From NCBI GenBank assembly GCA_036261625.1, contig DATAKL010000074.1:1-64000 (forward strand): a stretch of DNA of 64,000 nucleotides, given 5' to 3'. Below the pieces are notes generated by a model, which made no database searches, was not told the DNA's origin, and was given only the letters and a program-made list of their open reading frames with translations. The stretch comes from JAAXKN01 sp036261625. Its GTDB lineage: Bacteria > Bacteroidota > Ignavibacteria > Ignavibacteriales > SURF-24. The position numbers and the translations under genes were made by a program. Shown here in pieces: positions 54,191 to 62,829 of the stretch. Every line of letters starts with the position of its first letter. Position 1 is the first letter of the stretch.

Positions 54191-57100
54191 TCAAATCTCG
54201 GCATCTGGGGCGCTTTCGCCAGGAGCGCTTTGGCTCTCTTCCTGATGCTGTCCTCTCTTCCTTAACTCTGCAAGCTCCTCCTTGCTGTAGGCAATTTTTG
54301 TAATTGTCACAAAAAGAACCGGCACAATAAATATTGCAAGCAGTGTTGCTGCAAGCATGCCTCCAAGGACTGTAAAGCCAATTGTTGTGCGGGCCTGTGC
54401 TCCGGCGCCCGTTGCCAGGGCAAGAGGCGATACGCCAAGTATAAATGCCATCGAAGTCATAAGGATAGGCCTGAGGCGGAGTCTTACAGCCTCCAGCGTG
54501 GCCTCTCTTAAATCCATGCCTCTTTCCAGGCGTTCCTTTGCAAACTCCACTATAAGGATGGCATTCTTGGCCGCAAGTCCAATGAGCGTTATAAGCCCTA
54601 TCTGTGCATATATATTATTGTTCAGGTGCGGCAGCATGATCAGGGTCAAAATTGCGCCGAAAGCGCCTATGGGTACGGCCAAAAGTACAGAGAACGGCAC
54701 CGACCAGCTTTCATAAAGTGCCGTTAGAAAAAGGAATACAAACAAAACAGACAGCCCGAAAATTATCAGCGTGCTTGATCCCGCATTGATCTCTTCGCGG
54801 CTTAAGCCGGAAAACTCGTAGCTGTAGCCTTCCGGCAGAACACTTGCGGCCACTTCACGCAAGACCTCTATAGCCTGACCGCTTGAATAACCTTCAGCAG
54901 CATTGCCGTTAAACTCGGCCGAGCGGAAAAGGTTAAAGTGCGAAATATAAGGCGCGTTTTCAATTACCTGATAAGTGGTAAATGTACTTAGTGGAATCAT
55001 GCTTCCGGCATTGTTTCTGACATAGTACTTTGAAAGATCCTGAATGGCACTGCGGTATTGTGTATCGGCCTGGGCTACGACACGGAAATTCCTGCCGTAG
55101 ATTGTAAAGTCATTTACATATCTGCTTCCGAGAAATGTCTGAACAGTGCTGTATGCATCTGCCACTGAGACTCCGAGCTTTTTACAGAGTTCCCTGTTTA
55201 CAATCAGCTGATAGCCTGGAGTATGCGCTGAAAAGAATGAGAAAACACGGCTGAGCTCGGGGCGCTTGTTTGCAGCAATAAGAAAACTTTGAACGACTTT
55301 TTCAAACTGTTTGACGTCCTGTGTGGACTGCTGCTGTTCGATTTCAATTGTAAAGCCTCCCGTCTGCCCCAAACCCGGAATAGGAGGAGGTGAAATAACG
55401 AGCACATTTGCATCCCTGACGGCACTGAATTTCTTCTGCAGTGTGGCTATAAGCGAACTGATCTGCAGCGACTTATCCTTGCGTTCATCCCAGGGTTTAA
55501 GCTGGACGAATATTGTACCGCTGTTGGATTTTGTTGTAAATGTAACGACATTAAGTCCGTTTAAGCCTGCAAAATGAGCAATCCCCTGTGTGTTCTTTAG
55601 TATACCCATAATTGCATTAAGTGCCTCAAGGCTCCTGTCGGTTGATGAGGCCTCCGGAAGTTCATAGGTCACATAAAGTCTTCCCTCATCCTCAGTAGGA
55701 ATAAATCCTGTAGGCTTGGTCTCAAAAAGCAGTATTGTTACGGCATAAAGAACAACAAGTGCAATAAGAACAAGAGGAGCCTTGGCAATTGCCTTCCTTA
55801 CCCCTTCAGTGTATTTGCTGTTTGTTTTTTGAAATTTATCGTTAAACCAGAAAAAGAACCTGTTGAGGCCTCTCGATTTTTTGCTGAGTTCCGAAGGCCT
55901 TAAAATAAGGGAACACAAGGCCGGCGTAAGCGACAGGGCCACAAAAGCCGAAATAAGGACTGAGACTGCAATTGTAATTGCAAACTGCTCATAGAGCCTT
56001 CCGACTATGCCGGGTATAAAACCTACAGGAATAAATACTGCCGCCAGTATAAGTGCAATTGCAACTACAGGTCCTGATATGTCGCTCATGGCCTTAATTG
56101 TAGCTTCCCTGGCTGAAATCTTCTCGGTATCTATGTAATGCTGCACGGCTTCAACAACTATTATTGCATCATCTACCACAATCCCAATGGCCAGCACAAA
56201 GCCGAACATGGTAAGAGTATTAATGGTAAAGCCGAGCGGAATAAAAAAAGCAAATGTGCCTACAATTGAAACCGGTATTGCAAGCATCGGTATCAGTGTT
56301 GCCCGCCAGCTTTGGAGGAACAAAAACACAACGAGCATAACAAGAATAAGAGCCTCAATGAGTGTTGTTACAACCTCACTGATAGAAACGCGGACAACCG
56401 AGACCGCTTCAAAGGGAATTATATAGTCCACATCTGCCGGAAATGAACCCTTCAGTTCTGCCATCCTTTTATAAACGCCCTGTGCAACTTCAAGCGAGTT
56501 GCTGCCCGGGGCCTGATAGATCAGCAGAAATGATCCTCTTTTGCCGTCGACATATGAATTTGTGGAATAGCTGAACTTTCCAAGCTGAACACGGGCTACA
56601 TCCTTTAAGTAGACCTCGGAGCCGTCGGCAGGATTTACGCGTACAATAACATTGCGGAACTGATCCACGCTGTTCAAAGCGCTGTTTGTAAAGACGGTGT
56701 ACTCAAATGCCTGGCCGGTTTCCTGGGGCGGAGCCCCTACACTCCCTGCGGCAATCTGAAGGTTCTGGTCGGCAAGCGCACTTATAACATCATTTGCCGT
56801 AAGCCCCAGCTGTGCCATTTTATCGGGTTCAAGCCAGATCCTCATGCTGAAGTCGTCTGCCCTGGTAAAGACGTCACCCACGCCCGGGACACGCAGAATA
56901 GCGTCCCTGACATATATATTTGTGTAATTATCCAGAAAAGTAACATTGTGTGAGCCTTTGGGAGAGTAGAGTGCAACGAGCATAAGTATTGAAGGATTTC
57001 TTTTTCTGGTTACGACGCCCAGCCTTCGTACTTCATCGGGCAGAGAAGGCGTTGCGATGCCGACACGGTTTTGTATGTCGAGCGTGGAAATATCGGCATT

Positions 57101-57397
57101 TGTACCGACTTTTAATGTTACGGTTATTGTGCTGCGCCCGTCACTTGTACTATTGCCCTGAATATATGCCATGCCGGGGGTGCCGTTTACCTGGCTTTCA
57201 ATAGGTGTTGTTACTGTCTGTTCAACCGTCAGCGCATCAGCGCCGTTAAAGAGTGAGGAGATCTGTACTGTAGGAGGCGTAATCTCGGGATACTGGCTGA
57301 CGGGAAGATTAAAAATTGCCAGTACGCCGACCAAAACTATTACAATTGAAATTACAATAGCTGTTACCGGCCTTTTTATAAACACACTTGAAATCAT
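54191..57397 (-). CDS. RND (HAE1-family) multidrug efflux pump
   Basis: A 1068-residue inner-membrane proton/drug antiporter of the AcrB/MexB type, with 12 helices and two large periplasmic loops. Proton-relay residues are visible in 'AIGIVVDDAIIVVEAVQHYI' (Asp-Asp) and 'LIGLAAKNAILIVEFAKERL' (Lys). Other signatures: 'KRPVTAIVISIVIVLVGVLA', 'PVSQYPEITPPTVQISSLF', 'DVARVQLGKFSYSTNSYVDG' and 'LTPALCSLILRP'. It forms a complete tripartite operon with the adaptor (35-bp gap) and TolC-type factor. No local regulator gene is seen. Expected substrates are hydrophobic drugs, dyes or toxic metabolites. Confidence 0.94.
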   Translation of the reverse strand: MISSVFIKRPVTAIVISIVIVLVGVLAIFNLPVSQYPEITPPTVQISSLFNGADALTVEQTVTTPIESQVNGTPGMAYIQGNSTSDGRSTITVTLKVGTNADISTLDIQNRVGIATPSLPDEVRRLGVVTRKRNPSILMLVALYSPKGSHNVTFLDNYTNIYVRDAILRVPGVGDVFTRADDFSMRIWLEPDKMAQLGLTANDVISALADQNLQIAAGSVGAPPQETGQAFEYTVFTNSALNSVDQFRNVIVRVNPADGSEVYLKDVARVQLGKFSYSTNSYVDGKRGSFLLIYQAPGSNSLEVAQGVYKRMAELKGSFPADVDYIIPFEAVSVVRVSISEVVTTLIEALILVMLVVFLFLQSWRATLIPMLAIPVSIVGTFAFFIPLGFTINTLTMFGFVLAIGIVVDDAIIVVEAVQHYIDTEKISAREATIKAMSDISGPVVAIALILAAVFIPVGFIPGIVGRLYEQFAITIAVSVLISAFVALSLTPALCSLILRPSELSKKSRGLNRFFFWFNDKFQKTNSKYTEGVRKAIAKAPLVLIALVVLYAVTILLFETKPTGFIPTEDEGRLYVTYELPEASSTDRSLEALNAIMGILKNTQGIAHFAGLNGLNVVTFTTKSNSGTIFVQLKPWDERKDKSLQISSLIATLQKKFSAVRDANVLVISPPPIPGLGQTGGFTIEIEQQQSTQDVKQFEKVVQSFLIAANKRPELSRVFSFFSAHTPGYQLIVNRELCKKLGVSVADAYSTVQTFLGSRYVNDFTIYGRNFRVVAQADTQYRSAIQDLSKYYVRNNAGSMIPLSTFTTYQVIENAPYISHFNLFRSAEFNGNAAEGYSSGQAIEVLREVAASVLPEGYSYEFSGLSREEINAGSSTLIIFGLSVLFVFLFLTALYESWSVPFSVLLAVPIGAFGAILTLIMLPHLNNNIYAQIGLITLIGLAAKNAILIVEFAKERLERGMDLREATLEAVRLRLRPILMTSMAFILGVSPLALATGAGAQARTTIGFTVLGGMLAATLLAIFIVPVLFVTITKIAYSKEELAELRKRGQHQEESQSAPGESAPDAEI

Positions 57398-57432
57398 ATA
57401 CTGTCCTTAAAGAATAATAGAAATAAAGAATA

Positions 57433-58755
57433 TCACCTCGAATCCCGTGAATTTACTGAACCCCCGGACTGCGGAACTCCCTGTTTCTGAGGCGCAGGGG
57501 ATGACTTCATCTTTCCTCCGGTCTCATTCGTTCCCTGGGGTGAAGTCTGGCTGCCCGGCTTGTCTGATCCCGTCTGATTTCGTCCCGGCTGATTTCGTCC
57601 CGTAGACTGCTGTCCTCCCGGCTGCCCCGCGTTGGAACCCATCTGCTGCGGGGGGACTACCCTGATTGTAGAATTATCTTTTAATCTTTGTATTCCGTCG
57701 AGCACAATCTCATCGCCTGCTTTCAGGCCTCCTTTTACGACTGCCATATCACCTATATTTACTCCCATGTCAATTTTCTGCTGTTTAACTTTATTGCCAT
57801 TAATGACGTATACAAAATATTCACCCATCTGTTCTGTTGAAGCCCGCGCGGGGATAAGAATGCTTCCCGATGCGCTGCTGTTCATTACACGCAGGTCAAC
57901 CGTAAGCCCGGATCTTAAAATGCCCTTTGGATTCGGGAAGATTACCCTGGCTCTGATGGTCCCGGTCTGCGGATCTACGGCACGGTCCAGGAGGCTTAAG
58001 TGCCCGGTCTGAGGATACAGGGTTTTATCCGGCAGCAGGAGAGTAAAAGTTGAATCGTTCGGGTCGGGTTTCCTGTTTAAGAGCTCAGTGTACCTTCCTA
58101 TCTGTTTTTCATCCACCTGAAGGTCCACTGCCATCGGGCTGTCCGTGGAGATGGTGTTCAGCAGTGTCTGTCCGGCTACTACAGAGGAACCAAGTTTGAC
58201 AGATGAAATGCCTATTGTGCCGTCAAATGGCGCGGTTATAGTTGCATAACGGAGGTTCGTCTGAACGCCAGACACGTTTGCTTCTGCTGCTTTGACCTGG
58301 CTTTGTGCTGCCTGAAGATCGGCCTGTGCGTGCTCTAGCTGCTGGCGCGCAATAGCATCTTTTTCTGCAAGTTCATTATAACGCTTTGCATCCTGCTGAG
58401 CCTTGTTAAGGTTTGATTTGGCTACACTAAGGTTAGCCAGCGCCTGTTCGTAGGCCGCCCTGTACTGCTGCTCATCGATGGAATAGAGTTTCATTCCTTT
58501 TCTTACATGAGAGCCGTCCTTAAAATATATTCCGGTTATAAGGCCTGAGACTTCGGGGCGCAGTTCCACCTGATTTAAGGCAACGACAACAGCCGGATAA
58601 TCGTCATAGTAAACGGCATTTTCTTTCTTTACTGTGTAGGATGTAACCGGCATTGCCGGAGGCCCTTTAGGCTGCGGATCCTGTTTCTTCCCGCATGCAA
58701 CAATAAGAAGAGAAGTGATAAGCGCAAAGGATATGTTTTTGATAAAATTTATCAT
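57433..58755 (-). CDS. RND periplasmic adaptor (membrane fusion) lipoprotein
   Basis: A 440-residue AcrA/MexA-type adaptor, lipid-anchored through 'LITSLLIVACGKK'. Barrel-sandwich and lipoyl motifs ('VSGLITGIYFKDGSHVRKGM', 'ITAPFDGTIGISSVKLG'), a long alpha-hairpin ('YEQALANLSVAKSNLNKAQQ'), and beta-barrel and membrane-proximal domains ('KVKQQKIDMGVNIGDMAVVK') follow in normal order. The last about 70 residues form a low-complexity tail rich in Gly, Gln, Ser, Pro and Asn, which is not typical of the family. Middle gene of the efflux operon. Confidence 0.93.
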   Translation of the reverse strand: MINFIKNISFALITSLLIVACGKKQDPQPKGPPAMPVTSYTVKKENAVYYDDYPAVVVALNQVELRPEVSGLITGIYFKDGSHVRKGMKLYSIDEQQYRAAYEQALANLSVAKSNLNKAQQDAKRYNELAEKDAIARQQLEHAQADLQAAQSQVKAAEANVSGVQTNLRYATITAPFDGTIGISSVKLGSSVVAGQTLLNTISTDSPMAVDLQVDEKQIGRYTELLNRKPDPNDSTFTLLLPDKTLYPQTGHLSLLDRAVDPQTGTIRARVIFPNPKGILRSGLTVDLRVMNSSASGSILIPARASTEQMGEYFVYVINGNKVKQQKIDMGVNIGDMAVVKGGLKAGDEIVLDGIQRLKDNSTIRVVPPQQMGSNAGQPGGQQSTGRNQPGRNQTGSDKPGSQTSPQGTNETGGKMKSSPAPQKQGVPQSGGSVNSRDSR

Positions 58756-58782
58756 ATAATTAAAAATTTATTTAAGACATGT

Positions 58783-60141
58783 TTAGTATTGAATTATTCC
58801 CAGGGCTCTCTGCACGTCGAGTTTGCTGCTTAAGACCTGGAACAAAGCATTTATATAGTTTATCTGTGTTGTTCTTAAATCTGTTTCAGAGGTAATGACG
58901 TCCAGGTATGTTTTTACGCCGGCTCTGTACTGCAGTTCAATTGTATTGTAAACATCCCTTGCCAGATTAAGATTGGTCTTCTGTGAATAATAATTAGTAA
59001 GATTGCTTTTATAGAGAGCCAGAGCCTGGGTGTATTCTGTATTGGCCGCATCCTTAAATGCAGTTATATCAAAGCCGGAGCGGTTAAGCTCCAGTTTGGC
59101 TATCCTGATCAGCTCATAACGTTTCCCTCCCTGGAAAATGGGAATTGAAAACTGCAGACCGACAAAGGAATTTGGGTGCATCCTTTTATATAGTTGCGAA
59201 AACGAGTTGTTCAGATAATCGAGATTATAACTCCCGAATGCATTTAACGTAGGGAGAAATCCCATTTCGCTGTAGCTGATATTGGCCTCAAGGAGGCTTC
59301 TTTGCGACTGCAGGAGCTGGTACTCGATCCTTCTCTGATAATCCAGAACCTGACTAGTATCAATAAGTGCCTCGCTCTCCATTCTGGTGGTGTCATAGTC
59401 AATTACCAGGTCGGCCTTGGGAGGATAGCCCATCTGCTGTTTTAAGAGGGCGAAGCTTGTCTTCAGGGCTTCATCGGCCTGTTTTTTCTGTGCCGTTGCA
59501 TTATTTAATGCAATATTAGCTCTCTCATAATCTGTTTTATCGACTACTCCGGCCTTATACTGGTTCATAGCATCCTCAAGGCTGCGCTTCAGGCGCGCAA
59601 TATCATCTGTAAAGAGCTGAATCTGCTGACTTGTAAGGAGCACGGCATAAAAAGCCTTGCTGACGTTTACAACGACACCTATCTTATTGCTGACGGTTTT
59701 CTGCTCCGACTGTCTTACAAGATCCTCAGCTGTGCTGCTGGCAAGAAGGACATCGCGGTTGAAGATTGCCTGGGTGAGTGAAAACTGTGCCACAGAAGTA
59801 TTCCTGAAGCCTATCTGAACTGCATTTCCCCCGAATGATGAAACCGGCAGCTGAAAATTATGCTGCAGGTTAAAATTAAAGTTTAATTGCGGCAGCCAGT
59901 CGGCAAGCCTGCTTTTTACAGTCCTTCCTGTAATTTCCTCATCCAGCAAAGACTGCCGAAGGGCAGGGTAATGCGAAAGTGCATACTGAACGCAGGTCTT
60001 GAGATTACTCCCTTTTGCTAAAGTATCTGTTTCTGAAATTATCTGAGGCATGGAGATTCCGCTCAGAAGAAACAAAAAGACAATAGTTAAGCGGTAAATT
60101 CTACACTTTTCAGCAGTATCAGTTACTCCCGGTATATACAT
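58783..60141 (-). CDS. TolC-family outer-membrane efflux protein
   Basis: About 452 residues from the ATG at 60141, which has a GGAG box at suitable spacing; an ATG at 60162 is less likely. An export signal ('IYRLTIVFLFLLSGISMPQI') is followed by two TolC/OEP repeats with long helices ('LKTCVQYALSHYPALRQSLL', 'QFSLTQAIFNRDVLLASSTA', 'QLLQSQRSLLEANISYSEMG', 'LNLARDVYNTIELQYRAGVK') and 'PTLNAFGSYNLDYLN'. First gene of the operon with adaptor and RND pump, forming the outer-membrane channel of the efflux system. Confidence 0.92.
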   Translation of the reverse strand: MYIPGVTDTAEKCRIYRLTIVFLFLLSGISMPQIISETDTLAKGSNLKTCVQYALSHYPALRQSLLDEEITGRTVKSRLADWLPQLNFNFNLQHNFQLPVSSFGGNAVQIGFRNTSVAQFSLTQAIFNRDVLLASSTAEDLVRQSEQKTVSNKIGVVVNVSKAFYAVLLTSQQIQLFTDDIARLKRSLEDAMNQYKAGVVDKTDYERANIALNNATAQKKQADEALKTSFALLKQQMGYPPKADLVIDYDTTRMESEALIDTSQVLDYQRRIEYQLLQSQRSLLEANISYSEMGFLPTLNAFGSYNLDYLNNSFSQLYKRMHPNSFVGLQFSIPIFQGGKRYELIRIAKLELNRSGFDITAFKDAANTEYTQALALYKSNLTNYYSQKTNLNLARDVYNTIELQYRAGVKTYLDVITSETDLRTTQINYINALFQVLSSKLDVQRALGIIQY

Positions 60142-60390
60142 ACAACTCCGCCTTTGGACCACATAACCTTATTTCGCCATCGAATCTTACTTATAAATAA
60201 AGCCTATAGAAAATCTGACTTTAATTCAATACCATTCACCTTATAGGCAAAGCATTGGACTATTCTATTTCTGCAGAAATTCTCTTATATTTAACTCCCG
60301 GGTTGACGTAAAAACAGCCTTGATATTCTGACAAAAGAGGAGTAACTCTTTAATATAAAATTGATCTTTATTCTGACGCCTGAGGAACAA

Positions 60391-60987
60391 TTGAAAATTC
60401 TGAAATTATTAATCCTGTTCTTATCGCTGAGCTTTTCGGGATGCATCGATCTTTTCGGGCCTGACGGGCCTGATCAGAAGTATCTCTTTGATGTTTATTA
60501 TGTAAATAATGCCTGGGGTTTTGTCTTAAATGGCATTTACATAGATAAAAGCGGGGACGTGTACAGCTACAGCATAAGCCAGGAGGACCATATCAGTGAC
60601 GATACCTTGAGGGTGATTCAAAACCAGAGGGAAGTAATAAAAGAAGGCTATCTGGATTTGAGGTACAGCTTTAAGAGGAAATTCGTCAAAAACATTGACC
60701 CTGTTCTTGTGAGGAAAAAACTTGCCGATCTGTACCGTATTCCATTAAAAGCCATGAGCGACACTTTAGGTACGGGAGCCGACATGGGGGCTTACATCTA
60801 TACCGGCTACCGCTTCAACGGGCAGGACAAAACTTATGAAAGAGTGGATCTTAAGGTGACGGGGGACATCAGTTATAGCAACACTTCCCAAACGGCACTT
60901 GACCTGGTGAAATGGCTGGATTCAGAGCTGCACAGCGGTGGAACAGGAAAAACAAAGGTCCCAGGTTATACCTTCCGGGGCAAATAA
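60391..60987 (+). CDS. Lipoprotein of unknown function
   Basis: About 198 residues, from a TTG at 60391 with TGAGGA upstream; this gives a short lipoprotein signal ('LKLLILFLSLSFSGC'). An earlier in-frame TTG at 60361 is less likely. The mature part is small and polar ('DVYYVNNAWGFVLNGIYIDK', 'SYSNTSQTALDLVKWLDSEL'), with no recognised domain. It is separated from the divergent efflux operon by about 250 bp and converges with the DUF362 gene. Confidence 0.6.
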   Translation: MKILKLLILFLSLSFSGCIDLFGPDGPDQKYLFDVYYVNNAWGFVLNGIYIDKSGDVYSYSISQEDHISDDTLRVIQNQREVIKEGYLDLRYSFKRKFVKNIDPVLVRKKLADLYRIPLKAMSDTLGTGADMGAYIYTGYRFNGQDKTYERVDLKVTGDISYSNTSQTALDLVKWLDSELHSGGTGKTKVPGYTFRGK

Positions 60988-61023
60988 AATAAGAAATTAA
61001 AAACTCCTGTTTCATTACAGTGG

Positions 61024-62301
61024 TTAATATATCAGCTCTATGCCTTCACTTTTGCCAAGATTCCTGCTGTATTTTTTTTCTTTTGAGTTGTTCCAGTGCT
61101 CCATTACGCCAAGACTTTTGCAGCGGGTGTTGTCCCTTTCAGGATCGTAAAAAGTTTTTGACGGCGGATCATTTGCCAGTGCGGCTTCAACAAGATATGC
61201 ATCAGCAAAAGCGATATCTATCATTTCTGGCCACTCGGAACTCAGGAAATCAAGGCCGACCGCATCAATTGCAACTCCATCCTGTGAGAGAAATAAACTC
61301 CCCGGCCAGTTACCATTAAACGGCGCCATCTTCCATTTCGGTTTTGGAATTCCATTAACAGCCTTTGCTCCATAAATTCCGTCAACCATAAAAAGCATTG
61401 TCTTTTCCCCCAGATCCTTATGCCCCAGAAAATCGACAAAGGTCATATATTTGGGCTTACCGTCTTTATCCTGGTTGAAGTTATTGTGATGATTTTTCCG
61501 CCAATCACTGTTAATGCTCGTAACACCATAATAATTTTTGCCGCAAAGTGTGACGCCCTGGCCGACGTGCCCTTTTAAGAGTGCCATATTAATGAGGTAA
61601 TCGGCTTCAATAACGCAGCGTGCAAGCCCGCGGGCAAGCATTCCGTTGTCGACCGAGTAGGGGATTGCATTATCCACATACTCAGATTTAACACGGCCCT
61701 CTCCTCCAACGTTATCAAGAAAAATAACTTCCGGAAATTCCAAGTGGCATTTGTTAAAGATATTATCTGTAATAAATCGGCTCGCATCAAAAACAGTAAT
61801 GCATTTCTGCGGAACTTTTGCCTCAAGCACCAGACTGCGGATAAGAGCATAAACAAGCTGAGGCGAGGCGTTTATCTCATCACTATCCTTGTGAGAAGAG
61901 GTGTTGTTTTCATTTACCTTTATTGCAATCTTTTCGCCTGAAACATATCCTTTATCAATATTCTTTTTGGATTTATTGAAGTATCTGAAAAGTTTATCCC
62001 AGGCCAGAGATTCTTTTGTTTCTCCTGTTAAGGAAGTAAGAGACATACTGAGCATTTTTAGGACTTCATTCTGAGAAGTATATTTATCTTCCCACCAGAA
62101 GCCTGTTTGTCCGTCCCAATTTGCGCAAAGAGAATCGTGCACCCAGACAACTCTTCCGGGATAAATCCCCCTGGCCGTTCCCGCCGGATTATTGGCTGCT
62201 GAAAACATGGGAGGATTTGATTGTGCAAACAACTCCGGGCTATTTATGACTAACAGAAAAATGAAAAATACAATTACAACTTTTATAACATTTACTTTCA
62301 A
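61024..62301 (-). CDS. Exported DUF362-domain protein
   Basis: About 425 residues from a TTG at 62301 with AGGAG seven bases upstream, giving an N-terminal export signal ('VIKVVIVFFIFLLVINSPEL'). The DUF362 domain is recognised by 'GEKIAIKVNENNTSSHKDSD', 'ADYLINMALLKGHVGQGVTL', 'CGKNYYGVTS' and 'LFLSQDGVAIDAVGLDFLSS'. The family is widespread and often found with Fe-S clusters, but no 4Fe-4S motif (CxxCxxCxxxC) is seen here. It is a single gene; function not established. Confidence 0.8.
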   Translation of the reverse strand: MKVNVIKVVIVFFIFLLVINSPELFAQSNPPMFSAANNPAGTARGIYPGRVVWVHDSLCANWDGQTGFWWEDKYTSQNEVLKMLSMSLTSLTGETKESLAWDKLFRYFNKSKKNIDKGYVSGEKIAIKVNENNTSSHKDSDEINASPQLVYALIRSLVLEAKVPQKCITVFDASRFITDNIFNKCHLEFPEVIFLDNVGGEGRVKSEYVDNAIPYSVDNGMLARGLARCVIEADYLINMALLKGHVGQGVTLCGKNYYGVTSINSDWRKNHHNNFNQDKDGKPKYMTFVDFLGHKDLGEKTMLFMVDGIYGAKAVNGIPKPKWKMAPFNGNWPGSLFLSQDGVAIDAVGLDFLSSEWPEMIDIAFADAYLVEAALANDPPSKTFYDPERDNTRCKSLGVMEHWNNSKEKKYSRNLGKSEGIELIY

Positions 62302-62764
62302 CACTTGTCTCCTAATTAATGCTGCAGTTATTATCACTTATTATTCCAGTATTGGAGGGAATACAGTACGGGATCTGAACTGCTGCAAAATAGTAAAACT
62401 GCATTTCAATATGAAACACAAATTTCAGGAATTTACGGAAGATCAGGAAACGGGAGCATCTGGCTTAATGTTTTCCGTCTCCTGTAATGAAGAGAAGGTA
62501 AAACTGTCCCGGGTTTTACATCATGGAGCAATTTGATAAAATCATACTGCCCCTCTATTCACAGCCTTTCTTTACTTCCACAAAAAACGAATTGCCACCC
62601 CTGATGTAAGAACGCGTGTGTGCCAAAATAAAGGTATGTAAACTAATGTGCATTGATACTGGCTTTCCGAATAAATATATAATTCGTTATTATCTCTTGC
62701 GTGCAAAGGGCAGGGCTCTCCGGAAGAATGATTCCAACTGCTGAAGCTGTTGTTTGTAGACTGC

Positions 62765-62799
62765 AGGAGGTGAGCATTATGAACGTCGGTTTAAATTAA
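62765..62799 (+). other. Short upstream ORF with strong ribosome-binding site
   Basis: AGGAGGTGA at 62765-62773, close to a perfect Shine-Dalgarno, precedes ATG at 62779 and a six-codon ORF (MNVGLN, stop at 62797-62799). It ends 30 bases before the ScyD/E-like gene start. It could be a leader peptide that couples translation to the downstream gene. The rest of the gap 62302-62764 shows no further gene. Confidence 0.4.
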
Positions 62800-62829
62800 T
62801 TGTTCTTTAATTTGTTTGAAGGAGGTTCT

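Noticed and set aside
62192..62536. 114-residue plus-strand ORF
   Set aside because: Its first third is antisense to the DUF362 gene and it has no ribosome-binding site or recognisable domain.
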